This document shows, one piece after another, positions 7,213 to 15,399 of a DNA stretch of 36,063 nt. The stretch comes from Planctomycetota bacterium. GTDB taxonomy: Bacteria; Planctomycetota; Planctomycetia; Pirellulales; Thermoguttaceae. Position numbers and translations under genes: made by a program. The notes below the pieces were generated by a model. It was not told the origin of the DNA, ran no database searches, and saw nothing but the letters and a program-made list of their open reading frames with translations. Each line of letters opens with the position of its first letter. The stretch's first letter is position 1. Location: positions 1 through 36,063 of the forward strand of contig JANXOJ010000474.1 of NCBI GenBank assembly GCA_025353625.1. Direction: 5' to 3'.

Positions 7213-9549
7213 ATGGTGACGTTCAGCCAAGCAACGCTTACGAAAGTCAAACGCCACGATCGCATGGCCCGCTGGGTGGTTACACTCGGCGGCGTCGTGG
7301 TGATCGTGTGCGTGCTTGGCATTTTGCTCATGATTCTGGGGACGACGTTGCCGTTGTTCCTTCCGGCGCGGGCTCGGCTTCTGGCACATGTAAATCTGCC
7401 GCCAACGGTCAAGGCCGACGCCGTACTGGCGATCGGAATTGACGTTGCCTCCGATTATAGCCGACAGACTGCTCACATCCTCGATGCGTCGGGCACGTTT
7501 CACTTTGTCGATCTTTTTAGCGGCGAAGTGATTCAGGACGCCAAAACGCGGCCGTCGTCGGGAACCGTTCCAACGGCAACGCCAAAAGTTTCCGAACCGA
7601 GCAGTCAGCCCACCGTACTTGCGGCCGTGCGGAGCAGCCCGGCGGCGTACACGTTGCGATGGTCGGATGGAAGTATCTCATTGGCCGAAGTGGTTCTGCC
7701 ATCCTTATCGGATAAGGCAAGCGAACGGCCAAAATTCCTGCTGAAAAATCGAGCTAACGTGCCGCCCGATAAGTTCGGCGTTCCGCGCGAGGCCATCCTG
7801 TATGCCACGGGCGACAAGTCGAGCGTTTGCGCTGCGGTCTATTCGCACGACCGCATCGTCATCACCCGGCAGAGCGCGACCGAAGACCTTTCCGGTGACG
7901 AGACCACGAACGCGGCGCGGATTGTGATTGCCGATACCTTACCCGGCCCCCTGACGGCAATCGCCTTGGATCGTAGCGGCACGATGCTCTACGCGGGAAC
8001 GGCAAACGGCTCTCTGCTTTGGTGGCGGCTCGGCGAAGATCGGGTTCTCGACCACGACATCCTGCCGGCATTTCTCGACAAGCGGGCCGTGACATCCTTG
8101 AGCCTCATGCTAGGCGACGTTACGCTTGTGGTAGGTGACGCCTCGGGCGAGGTCAGCAATTGGTTTTTTGTCGTTCCTGAATCCGAAAGGAAAAGCAGTG
8201 CCGCCGAACGTCGAACGGCTAGTTCAAAAAAGGAGCTTAAGAAACTTGCCCTCATCCGCACTTTGGCCCCGCACGTTGCGGCCATCCGCGAGATTGTCGC
8301 TTCGCCGCGAAATCGGGAGCTATTGATCCGCGACGAATCCGGCGCGGCAACCGTGGACGTCACGACGAGCGAACGCCGTCTGGCCAAGTTCGACCACGTT
8401 GACCGGCTGGCCTTTTCTTCGCGCGGCGACACGATCATTGGCCTAACGGGCGATGAGATTAAGGCGTGGCACATCGAAGGAAGCTTCTTCGGCCACGAGT
8501 CGTCGCTGCATCCTGAAGTCAGTTGGAAAACGCTCCTTGCCCCGGTTTGGTACGAAGGACTTAGCGAACCGGAATTTGCTTGGCAGACAACCGGCGGCGA
8601 CGACTACGAGCCTAAGTTGAGCCTGATTCCGATGATTTTCGGCACGTTCAAAGGAACCTTTTATGCGATGCTACTGGCTGGGCCGCTGGCACTGTCCGCC
8701 GCCGCGTACGTTAGTCACTTCACGACTCCCCAGTTTCGCGCATGGATCAAGCCGGCGATTGAGATGATGGCCGCCCTGCCGTCCGTTGTATTGGGGTTTC
8801 TCGTGGGCGTTTGGCTGGCACCGGTAATCCGCAGCGGCCTCGTCACCCTGTTGCTCGCGCTCGTCAGCGTGCCGGTCGTATTCATTATATTTCTGCTGAT
8901 ATGGGAGCAAGTTCGCAAGCGACCGGCGGCAGAGCGTCAAGCCCGCAGCCGCGAGTTTTTGCTTGCCGCTTTGTTGCTCATCGTGGGGGTTGTCGTTGCG
9001 TCGTGGTTTTCGTCGCCGTTGGAGCAGCGATATTTCGGCGGCAATGTCACCACATGGATGTCCAAACATCTGGGCGTGATCTACGATCAACGCAACAGCA
9101 TCTTGATCGCCTTTGGCGTCGGCTTCACGGTCATTCCGATGATCTTTACGCTTGCCGAAGACGCACTTTCGAGCGTGCCGCACGGCATGACGGCTGCCTC
9201 GATGGCGCTGGGGGCCAGCCGCTGGCAGACCCTATGGCACGTCGTCTTGCCTTCGGCCAGCCCAGGCATCTTCGCCGCGATCATGATCGGCTTCGGTCGG
9301 GCCGTTGGCGAAACAATGATTTTCCTGATGGCCACCGGCAGCACGCCGAATATGGACCTGAGCCCCTTCAACGGCATGTTGACGCTTTCAGCGAATATTG
9401 CCCAGGAGATTCCCGGTGCGCCGGCCGGGGGCACGCTCTATCGAATGCTATTCCTCTGTGCCGTGATCCTTTTCGTATTGACGTTCATTTTGAATACGAT
9501 TGCGGAGGTTGTCCGTCAGCGGCTAAGAAAGAAATACGGCCAGTTTTAA
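7213..9549 (+). CDS. pstC: phosphate ABC transporter permease PstC, enlarged with propeller-like domain
   Basis: This is a membrane subunit of the phosphate importer. Classical PstC is about 320 residues; this one is 778. One N-terminal membrane helix (about residues 22-48) is followed by some 420 residues outside the membrane. These carry WD/propeller-like strands, for example TAIALDRSGTMLYAGTANG followed by SLLWWRL, then SLMLGDVTLVVGDASGEVSNW and LAFSSRGDTIIGLTGDEIKAW. The permease domain (about 477-778) has FGTFKGTFYAML, the MMAALPSVVLGFLVG segment and the cytoplasmic EAA-like loop MALGASRWQTLWHVVLPSASPGI. It begins 3 nt after pstS. A later start at ATG 7264 (MARWVVTLGG) is possible. Enlarged PstC proteins are known in some proteobacteria; the role of the added domain is not established from sequence. 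Confidence 0.9.
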   Translation: MVTFSQATLTKVKRHDRMARWVVTLGGVVVIVCVLGILLMILGTTLPLFLPARARLLAHVNLPPTVKADAVLAIGIDVASDYSRQTAHILDASGTFHFVDLFSGEVIQDAKTRPSSGTVPTATPKVSEPSSQPTVLAAVRSSPAAYTLRWSDGSISLAEVVLPSLSDKASERPKFLLKNRANVPPDKFGVPREAILYATGDKSSVCAAVYSHDRIVITRQSATEDLSGDETTNAARIVIADTLPGPLTAIALDRSGTMLYAGTANGSLLWWRLGEDRVLDHDILPAFLDKRAVTSLSLMLGDVTLVVGDASGEVSNWFFVVPESERKSSAAERRTASSKKELKKLALIRTLAPHVAAIREIVASPRNRELLIRDESGAATVDVTTSERRLAKFDHVDRLAFSSRGDTIIGLTGDEIKAWHIEGSFFGHESSLHPEVSWKTLLAPVWYEGLSEPEFAWQTTGGDDYEPKLSLIPMIFGTFKGTFYAMLLAGPLALSAAAYVSHFTTPQFRAWIKPAIEMMAALPSVVLGFLVGVWLAPVIRSGLVTLLLALVSVPVVFIIFLLIWEQVRKRPAAERQARSREFLLAALLLIVGVVVASWFSSPLEQRYFGGNVTTWMSKHLGVIYDQRNSILIAFGVGFTVIPMIFTLAEDALSSVPHGMTAASMALGASRWQTLWHVVLPSASPGIFAAIMIGFGRAVGETMIFLMATGSTPNMDLSPFNGMLTLSANIAQEIPGAPAGGTLYRMLFLCAVILFVLTFILNTIAEVVRQRLRKKYGQF

Positions 9550-9556
9550 GAATTTG

Positions 9557-11299
9557 ATGAGTACTACACCGGCACAAAATCCCGAAGCATCGCACCGACC
9601 CGACGGCGAACGGTCTGCCGCGCCAAAATCAACCGCACCGGTACGGCCCGGCGGCGAGCGATTTTGGAGCCAGGGCGAGCCGATGGTCTGGGTTGCCGGA
9701 GGCGGCCTGGCGGCCGTCTTGCTTGGGGCCTTGATCCTAATTGTCGTAATCCTCAGCAATGGGCTCGTCGTCTTTTGGCCCGCTCCTATCGAGCAAGTCC
9801 GACTCGATGATGGCACGCAAATCCTCGGTCGCCGGATCAATTCCGAGAATTCCATTGGGCGCGGCCTACAAGTCCGTTTCAAGACGGCAAATCGCGAGTT
9901 CGATTCGCAGCGGCAAGATTTCCATTGGGTGGCCGACGACAAAATTGCTTCGACCGACCTTCCCGCGGAATGTGTCGTCTTGGAACGCCTTGCCAACGGC
10001 GATTTCTACGGCTTCGTCAAGGAAATTAAATCGCCGGGGCTCGATGTCAAACAGAGTGGCGATCCGTTTCATCAACTACAAGACGCATTGCGGTCGATGG
10101 ACCTTCACAAGACGGAAGAACTCGACCCGCTGCTTCGTCGCATTGAAGGCAAAACCGACGAGCTTAATGCCGTAAAGCTCAGCCGGCTCAAAGGCGAGTA
10201 TCGACAAAAGCAGCTCCGCAATTCCGCGTCGCACGATGAAAAGGCTGCGACCGCCCTTGAGGGCAACATCGCCGAACTTAAGGCCGTCGCGGGCGAACTT
10301 CAAAAAGATAGCGAACGACTGGTTAACCAGCGATCCAAGGTTGAAGAAAGCCTGCGGCAAAACTTGGCCATTGTGCTCGACGCACAGGGTGCGTCGCGTT
10401 CGATTGCTCTCATGGATGTCATCCGCGTTTATCGGCCGAACTCCATGAACATTTTGGCGAAGGCGAGCCACTATGCCGCGAAGGTTTGGGAACTACTTAC
10501 CACTCCGCCGCGCGAAGCCAATACCGAAGGAGGCGTGCTGCCTGCTATCTTCGGCACCGTGGCCCTCGTCTTGCTCATGGCCGTACTCAGCTTCCCCTTG
10601 GGCGTTTTGGCCGGCGTTTATCTGGGCGAATATGCCCGCGACGGATTCCTCGTGCGGCTCGTGCGGATCGGCGTCAATAACTTGGCGGGCATCCCTTCCA
10701 TTGTTTACGGCATCTTCGGTGTTGGATTCTTCATCAATTCGCTGGGCCACGCGATCGACGAACAGTTCTATGCCTATCGGTTGGCCGAAGGGCGAGTGTT
10801 TCACGGCGGCGGCGTGCTTTGGGCGGCGTTGACCCTTGGCATCCTCACCGTGCCCGTCGTGATCGTGGCCACGGAGGAGGCCATCCGCGTTATCCCCCGA
10901 GGCGTCCGCGAAAGCTCGTATGCACTCGGATCGACAAAATTTCAAACCCTCATCCGCGTGCTGCTTCCGCTTGCATCGCCTGGGATCATGACCGGTTTCA
11001 TTTTGGCGATGGCTCGTGCGGCGGGCGAGGTTGCCCCGCTGATGCTTACCGGCGTCGTGAGCACGGCCGGCACGGTGCCGCTGGATGGCCGCTTCCCCTA
11101 TTTGCACTTGGAGCGGCAATTCCTGCACCTCGGTTTCCAGATTTACACCGTTGCTTTTCAAACGCCCAACTCCGAGGCCGCTCGGCCGATGGTCTACGTC
11201 ATCACGCTGCTACTGGTGCTGATCGTTCTGCTGCTCAGCGGCATGGCGATCCTCCTGCGAAACCGGATGCGGAAGCAACTTCAGATTAAAACGATATAG
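9557..11299 (+). CDS. pstA: phosphate ABC transporter permease PstA, enlarged with extracytoplasmic coiled coil
   Basis: This is the second permease subunit, partner of PstC. The N-terminal ~40 residues are Pro/Ala-rich and cytoplasmic. A membrane helix ([20 protein letters not shown]) leads to a ~270-residue extracytoplasmic region. That region ends in a heptad-rich coiled coil with many Lys, Glu and Leu (about residues 175-275). The permease domain (about 310-580) holds [38 protein letters not shown] and the ATPase-contact loop [21 protein letters not shown]. The protein has 580 residues; classical PstA has about 300. I start at ATG 9557, 7 nt after pstC; TTG at 9554 is directly adjacent and less likely. 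Confidence 0.9.
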   Translation: MSTTPAQNPEASHRPDGERSAAPKSTAPVRPGGERFWSQGEPMVWVAGGGLAAVLLGALILIVVILSNGLVVFWPAPIEQVRLDDGTQILGRRINSENSIGRGLQVRFKTANREFDSQRQDFHWVADDKIASTDLPAECVVLERLANGDFYGFVKEIKSPGLDVKQSGDPFHQLQDALRSMDLHKTEELDPLLRRIEGKTDELNAVKLSRLKGEYRQKQLRNSASHDEKAATALEGNIAELKAVAGELQKDSERLVNQRSKVEESLRQNLAIVLDAQGASRSIALMDVIRVYRPNSMNILAKASHYAAKVWELLTTPPREANTEGGVLPAIFGTVALVLLMAVLSFPLGVLAGVYLGEYARDGFLVRLVRIGVNNLAGIPSIVYGIFGVGFFINSLGHAIDEQFYAYRLAEGRVFHGGGVLWAALTLGILTVPVVIVATEEAIRVIPRGVRESSYALGSTKFQTLIRVLLPLASPGIMTGFILAMARAAGEVAPLMLTGVVSTAGTVPLDGRFPYLHLERQFLHLGFQIYTVAFQTPNSEAARPMVYVITLLLVLIVLLLSGMAILLRNRMRKQLQIKTI

Positions 11300-11309
11300 C
11301 AAGGTTCCC

Positions 11310-12176
11310 ATGAGCGAAGCAACCCAGCCGCCAGCAATCCTAGCGCGCACGATCGCAAAAGTCTCACCCACGGCTGCCGCACAGCCGGTCGTTGACGTGC
11401 CGACTCCAACGGATACCCACGCGCAACCCATCGTCCAGGTCAAGGACTTGTGCCTATTCTACGGCCGCAGCCAAGCACTGAAGAGTATTACCATCGATTT
11501 CCCCCGCAATCAGGTCACGGCCTTAATTGGTCCTTCGGGCTGCGGCAAGTCGACGCTACTGCGCTGCCTGAATCGCATGAACGATCTCATCGACGATATC
11601 AGCACCACCGGCAGTATCCTGGTCGACGGCCAAGAAATCCTCGATCGCGGCACCGACGTCATCGAACTTCGCCGCCGCGTTGGCATGGTCTTCCAAAAGC
11701 CGACTCCATTTGCCAAATCGATCTATGAGAACGTTGCCTACGGCCTCCGCATCGCCGGCATGCGCGATCGCCGGACGCTCGATGAGGCGGTGGAAAAGAG
11801 CCTCCGCCGCGCCGCACTGTGGGACGAAGTCAAAGACCGTCTGCGCCAATCGGCCCTGGGCCTCTCCGGTGGCCAGCACCAGCGACTTTGCATCGCTCGG
11901 GCAGTCGCCGTCAACCCGGAAATCATCCTCATGGACGAGCCTTGCTCGGCCTTGGACCCCCGCTCCACGTCGCGCGTGGAGGATCTCATCGGTGAATTAC
12001 GCGAAGATTTTACGATTATTATCGTCACGCACAACATGCTCCAGGCCGCCCGCGTTTCCGATCAAACGGCCTTTCTCTACGAAGGGGTCTTGATCGAGTT
12101 TCGCCCCACGCAAGCCCTCTTCACCTGCCCCGCGAAAAAGGAAACGGAAGACTATCTCACGGGCCGGTTCGGATAG
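11310..12176 (+). CDS. pstB: phosphate ABC transporter ATP-binding protein PstB
   Basis: This ATPase powers phosphate import through PstCA. It shows Walker [10 protein letters not shown] with Lys80, Q-loop VFQKPTPF, signature [14 protein letters not shown], Walker [14 protein letters not shown] and the H-loop VTHNM. The CLNRMNDL and PCSALDP forms are typical of PstB. About 43 residues precede the usual start of the fold ([12 protein letters not shown]); this tail is Ala/Pro/Thr-rich and may be partly untranslated if a later start is used. It follows pstA by 10 nt and is the last pst gene. No phoU follows, although phoU is next to pstB in many bacteria. Confidence 0.95.
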   Translation: MSEATQPPAILARTIAKVSPTAAAQPVVDVPTPTDTHAQPIVQVKDLCLFYGRSQALKSITIDFPRNQVTALIGPSGCGKSTLLRCLNRMNDLIDDISTTGSILVDGQEILDRGTDVIELRRRVGMVFQKPTPFAKSIYENVAYGLRIAGMRDRRTLDEAVEKSLRRAALWDEVKDRLRQSALGLSGGQHQRLCIARAVAVNPEIILMDEPCSALDPRSTSRVEDLIGELREDFTIIIVTHNMLQAARVSDQTAFLYEGVLIEFRPTQALFTCPAKKETEDYLTGRFG

Positions 12177-12256
12177 AAAGGAAAATCCGGTTATCGTTGC
12201 TGCTTCGACGATTAGCAAGGCTGCGTTTTCTCAAAGCGGATTTGCCAGTAAATAGC

Positions 12257-14035
12257 CTATTCGCTGCCTTTTTGCCGCAGCGACTTTCCCGCCCGCTCCA
12301 CCACCGCGTCGGCCCAGGGTTTGGACTTATAAAGCTCGATTACGGCGTTGTAAATTTTGGCGGCTCGTTTGGCGTCGGTCGTGCGAAGCTCGTCGGCCCG
12401 GTCGAGACGCTCGACGATCATGGTCAGTTGCTCGCGACTTTGGGCTTCGCACTGTTGGCGAAGCTCGGCGAGACGCCGCTTTACCAACTGGATGCACTGC
12501 CAAGTCGGTGTGGTGTGTTCCTTGGCCGCTCCAAAAAGGTCGATCATTGCCTGAAACTTTGCCAGGGCCGCTTCGGGATCGATGCGAGCCAGATTGTGCG
12601 TATCCAAATAGGTTCGTTCAACGGGCGTGAGTGCAGTCCGCGAGCCCAGGCCCTTGGCCTGTAGTTCGAGTTTGCGTTCCAAATGCAGCAAGTCCAAACG
12701 ATCGCTATATTCCCTGAAAGTATCCCAGCGAGCGTCGTTCGAGTAGCGCATTTCAAACAGTCGGATATCGTCCTCGGCCGAAAGCAGTGCCTCGTCGGTC
12801 TGACTGCCCGTTTGGCTTTCGATGCGGCGAAAGAGCGCGTCGGCCGAAATTGGCTGCAAGAAATACCACGCCAAGAGACCGGTCGCCAGCAAGCCGATGA
12901 CCAACGCGGCCGTCTGGTGCGAAATGATGTTCGTGGGAGTATCCTGGGCCGGACTATCGAGTTCGCCCGGCGTAACCGCGACAAATCGGCCCGTCGTCTT
13001 AGGCGGCGAGGTCGCCGATGTGGTCGCGGGAGTCGGTGCCGCTCGAGTTTCCGGCAATAGGGCTTCCATGCGCCGCGCCTCAATGGACGGAATCGGATCG
13101 ACGCCGATCGTAACCGCCTTCGTCGCGCCCAAGTGATCGATCGGCGGTTTCGAGGCCGCATCGGAATCATCGGCCGGCTCCGATCCTTCGGTAGCGTGGG
13201 TCTCGCCTTCCAACGGCATCACCAACGATTGCATCATCGTTTCCAATCGACGCTCCAGCACCGTGGCCGTGGCATAACGTTGATTGGGATCCTTTTCCAA
13301 CAGCTTGTGGATGATCTGCGCGAATTCATCGGGGACGTCTACGGCAACCTTTTGAATTGCCGTAGGGCGTTCAAACCGTTGTTTCTCGATCATTTCGATA
13401 AATGTCTTCGCATGGAACAGCGGTCGCCGCGCCAGCAGAACATAAAGCAAGCCGCCGAGACTATACAAGTCGCTACGGGGATCGACGGGACGCCCCTCCG
13501 CCTGCTCGGGAGCCATGAATTCGGCCGTCCCCAGGACGCTTCCCACGCTCGTCAGTCGCACATTGCCAAACAGCCGCGCAATGCCGAAATCGGATAGCTT
13601 GGTCTGGCCTTCGTCGGTCAGCAGCAAGTTTCCAGGCTTGATGTCCCGATGGATTACGCCGCGGTCGTGGGCGTGTCGCAATGCACGGCTGACCTCGATG
13701 CCGATCTGGGCAACTTCCCGCCAGGTAAAGACGCGTCCCCTGGCAAGCTGTTCTTCGAGACTGCTGCCCGCCACGTATTCCATCGAATAGTAAAGCTGAT
13801 CGTCTTGCTCGCCAAAGCCAATAATCTGGACGATGTTGGGGTGTTTGAGCTTGCGAAGGGTCTCGATCTCGCCTTCAAACCGATCGCGGAAATCGCCGTG
13901 CTTGGCCATATCGGCGGCAAGCAACTTGATGGCCGCCATTGTGCCCCGTTCATCGGCCCCCAGATAGACCGTGCCCATGCCGCCGCGGCCGATTTTGCGT
14001 TCAATCTTATAGGGGCCGAGTTGGGAGGGGAGCAT
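12257..14035 (-). CDS. membrane-anchored serine/threonine protein kinase (PknB/Hanks type)
   Basis: The kinase domain (about residues 8-270) has the Gly loop GRGGMGTVY, Lys37 in AAIKLL, catalytic Asp131 in HRDIKPGN, metal-binding Asp149 in DFG and MAPEQAEG. It should be active. A Pro/Thr/Ala-rich linker leads to one membrane helix near residues 371-391 (ALVIGLLATGLLAWYFL). About 200 residues of Lys/Glu/Arg-rich helical sequence then lie outside the membrane, without a PASTA repeat. I place the start at the ATG whose product begins MLPSQLGPYKIERKIG (592 residues). The frame is open to 14248, but that extension is low-complexity and covers a hairpin repeat. The gene converges on pstB with 80 nt between the stops, so its own signal is unknown. 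Such kinases are abundant in planctomycetes. Confidence 0.9.
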   Translation of the reverse strand: MLPSQLGPYKIERKIGRGGMGTVYLGADERGTMAAIKLLAADMAKHGDFRDRFEGEIETLRKLKHPNIVQIIGFGEQDDQLYYSMEYVAGSSLEEQLARGRVFTWREVAQIGIEVSRALRHAHDRGVIHRDIKPGNLLLTDEGQTKLSDFGIARLFGNVRLTSVGSVLGTAEFMAPEQAEGRPVDPRSDLYSLGGLLYVLLARRPLFHAKTFIEMIEKQRFERPTAIQKVAVDVPDEFAQIIHKLLEKDPNQRYATATVLERRLETMMQSLVMPLEGETHATEGSEPADDSDAASKPPIDHLGATKAVTIGVDPIPSIEARRMEALLPETRAAPTPATTSATSPPKTTGRFVAVTPGELDSPAQDTPTNIISHQTAALVIGLLATGLLAWYFLQPISADALFRRIESQTGSQTDEALLSAEDDIRLFEMRYSNDARWDTFREYSDRLDLLHLERKLELQAKGLGSRTALTPVERTYLDTHNLARIDPEAALAKFQAMIDLFGAAKEHTTPTWQCIQLVKRRLAELRQQCEAQSREQLTMIVERLDRADELRTTDAKRAAKIYNAVIELYKSKPWADAVVERAGKSLRQKGSE

Positions 14036-14081
14036 GGGAGGAAGGCGGACGGCTGAAGGATGAGGGATTGGCAAACGTCCT

Positions 14082-14125
14082 TCTCCCATTATGCGGGAGA
14101 GGGGCCGGCGGTGATGGCGGATGCG
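14082..14125. repeat. hairpin of the TCTCCC/GGGAGA dispersed-repeat type
   Basis: TCTCCC (14082-14087) and GGGAGA (14095-14100) form a 6-bp stem around ATTATGC, followed by a GGGGCCGGCGGTGA-like tail. This resembles short intergenic repeats often seen in planctomycete and other GC-rich genomes. It lies in the 240-nt spacer (14036-14275) between the divergent kinase and truB genes. I see no clear promoter there. Only one copy is visible in this window, so repeat status is by recollection. Confidence 0.35.
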
Positions 14126-14275
14126 ACTCGTGCTTTGATCGGAAGGCAATTGGACTAGCCAAGATCGAATTTTACCCGATGCCACGACCTTCCTCCTATA
14201 GTAGCCGAATGTTACAATGCTTACCAGCGGCGAGCGAGTCCGCCCCAAATTCCTAGTCCCTCCTACCTCAATCCC

Positions 14276-15145
14276 TTGTCTTCCGGTATTCTAAACCTCA
14301 ATAAGCCTGCCGGCATGACCTCGCGGGACGCCGTCAACTTTGTGCAGCGGCTCGTTCGGCCCGCGAAGGCCGGGCACGCCGGTACGCTCGACCCGCTGGC
14401 CGTCGGCGTACTCGTCGTTTGCGTTGGATCGGCGTCGCGATTGATCGAGTATGTGCAACGGATGCGTAAGCAATACGTAGGCACCTTTCTCTTGGGACAA
14501 AGCAGCCCAACCGAGGACATTGAAGGCGAACTTACCGCGCATGCAAATCCAACGGTGCCGACTTTGGAGCAGATTACTTCCGCGAAATCCCGCCTTGTCG
14601 GTCGGATATTGCAACGCCCGCCCGCATTCTCGGCGTTGAAGGTCGGCGGCAAGCGGGCGTACGACATGGCCCGTGCGGGTCAACCACTGGAATTGCAGCC
14701 TCGGCCGATAGAGGTCCATTCGCTCGATGTGGTGCGCTACGAGTATCCGGAACTGGTCTTGGAGATCGAGTGCGGCAGCGGAACCTACGTCCGCTCACTA
14801 GGTCGCGACTTGGCCGAGTCATTGGGCACATCGGCCGTCATGTCGGCTTTAACCCGAACCACGATCGGATCGTGGCAGGTCGAAGAGGCAATCGATCCAC
14901 GACAACTTACGGCCGAGAACTGGAAATCACATCTCGAACCGATGCAGCTTGCCGTTTCCGCATTGCCGACGCGCGTGCTTACCGAAGCCGAAATTAGCCA
15001 AGTTCGTCGCGGTCTCTTCATCCCCGATTCGCCGAAAACGAGCGGCGATGAGGTCGCGGCGGTGGATACCTCCGGAAACCTGGCCGCCATCCTCGTCGCC
15101 CGTGGCAACGGCCAGTGGGGGCCATCGAAGAACTTCTCATCGTAG
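14276..15145 (+). CDS. truB: tRNA pseudouridine-55 synthase TruB
   Basis: This enzyme converts uridine 55 of the tRNA T-loop to pseudouridine. The family N-terminus is clear (SGILNLNKPAGMTSRDAVNFV). Catalytic Asp39 lies in GHAGTLDPLAVGVLV, followed by KQYVGTFLLGQSSPTEDIEG, the RPPAFSALKVGGKRAYDMARAG segment and the CGSGTYVRSLGRDL motif. At 289 residues it has normal length. The start is TTG at 14276. No ATG precedes it in a suitable place, and this position aligns with the usual N-terminus; no good ribosome-binding site is visible. It is divergent from the kinase gene. A hairpin follows the stop. Confidence 0.95.
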   Translation: MSSGILNLNKPAGMTSRDAVNFVQRLVRPAKAGHAGTLDPLAVGVLVVCVGSASRLIEYVQRMRKQYVGTFLLGQSSPTEDIEGELTAHANPTVPTLEQITSAKSRLVGRILQRPPAFSALKVGGKRAYDMARAGQPLELQPRPIEVHSLDVVRYEYPELVLEIECGSGTYVRSLGRDLAESLGTSAVMSALTRTTIGSWQVEEAIDPRQLTAENWKSHLEPMQLAVSALPTRVLTEAEISQVRRGLFIPDSPKTSGDEVAAVDTSGNLAAILVARGNGQWGPSKNFSS

Positions 15146-15153
15146 GTTGTGTC

Positions 15154-15179
15154 AGCGGACCATCCGTATAGGGTCCGCT
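15154..15179 (+). terminator. hairpin after truB, possible terminator
   Basis: AGCGGACC (15154-15161) and GGTCCGCT (15172-15179) form a perfect 8-bp stem with a 10-nt loop. It begins 9 nt after the truB stop. No T-run follows, so it may be a 3'-end stabilising hairpin or a weak terminator. Confidence 0.4.
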
Positions 15180-15224
15180 CGACATCAGCTTACATGCGAT
15201 AAAATCCGTTTGTGCCGATTGTGC

Positions 15225-15299
15225 GGGCGCGTCGTTTTGGGCAGCCCTGACCGGCGGGCGATTTCTTCTTGACGCGCCCCCCCAGGCTCCGACGATACT
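15225..15299 (+). promoter_or_regulatory. inverted repeat overlapping a possible ftsK promoter
   Basis: GGGCGCGTC (15225-15233) and GACGCGCCC (15271-15279) are perfect 9-bp inverted arms 37 nt apart. The right arm overlaps TTGACG (15269-15274), which has GATACT (15294-15299) 19 nt downstream. The spacing is long for a sigma70 promoter. The remainder of the 254-nt truB-ftsK gap shows nothing recognisable. Confidence 0.3.
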
Positions 15300-15399
15300 G
15301 TAAGCGGCAACATTAGGAATAGCTACTGGGCATGGATGCGCCCAAAAGTCTCTCGACCGCAACGGTTGGGGGACGCCCGCACCTTGGCACGCGCATCCC

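Noticed and set aside
14036-14248. N-terminal extension of the Ser/Thr kinase
   Set aside because: The extra 71 residues have random composition and include the hairpin repeat at 14082. The kinase fold starts right after the Met at 14035.
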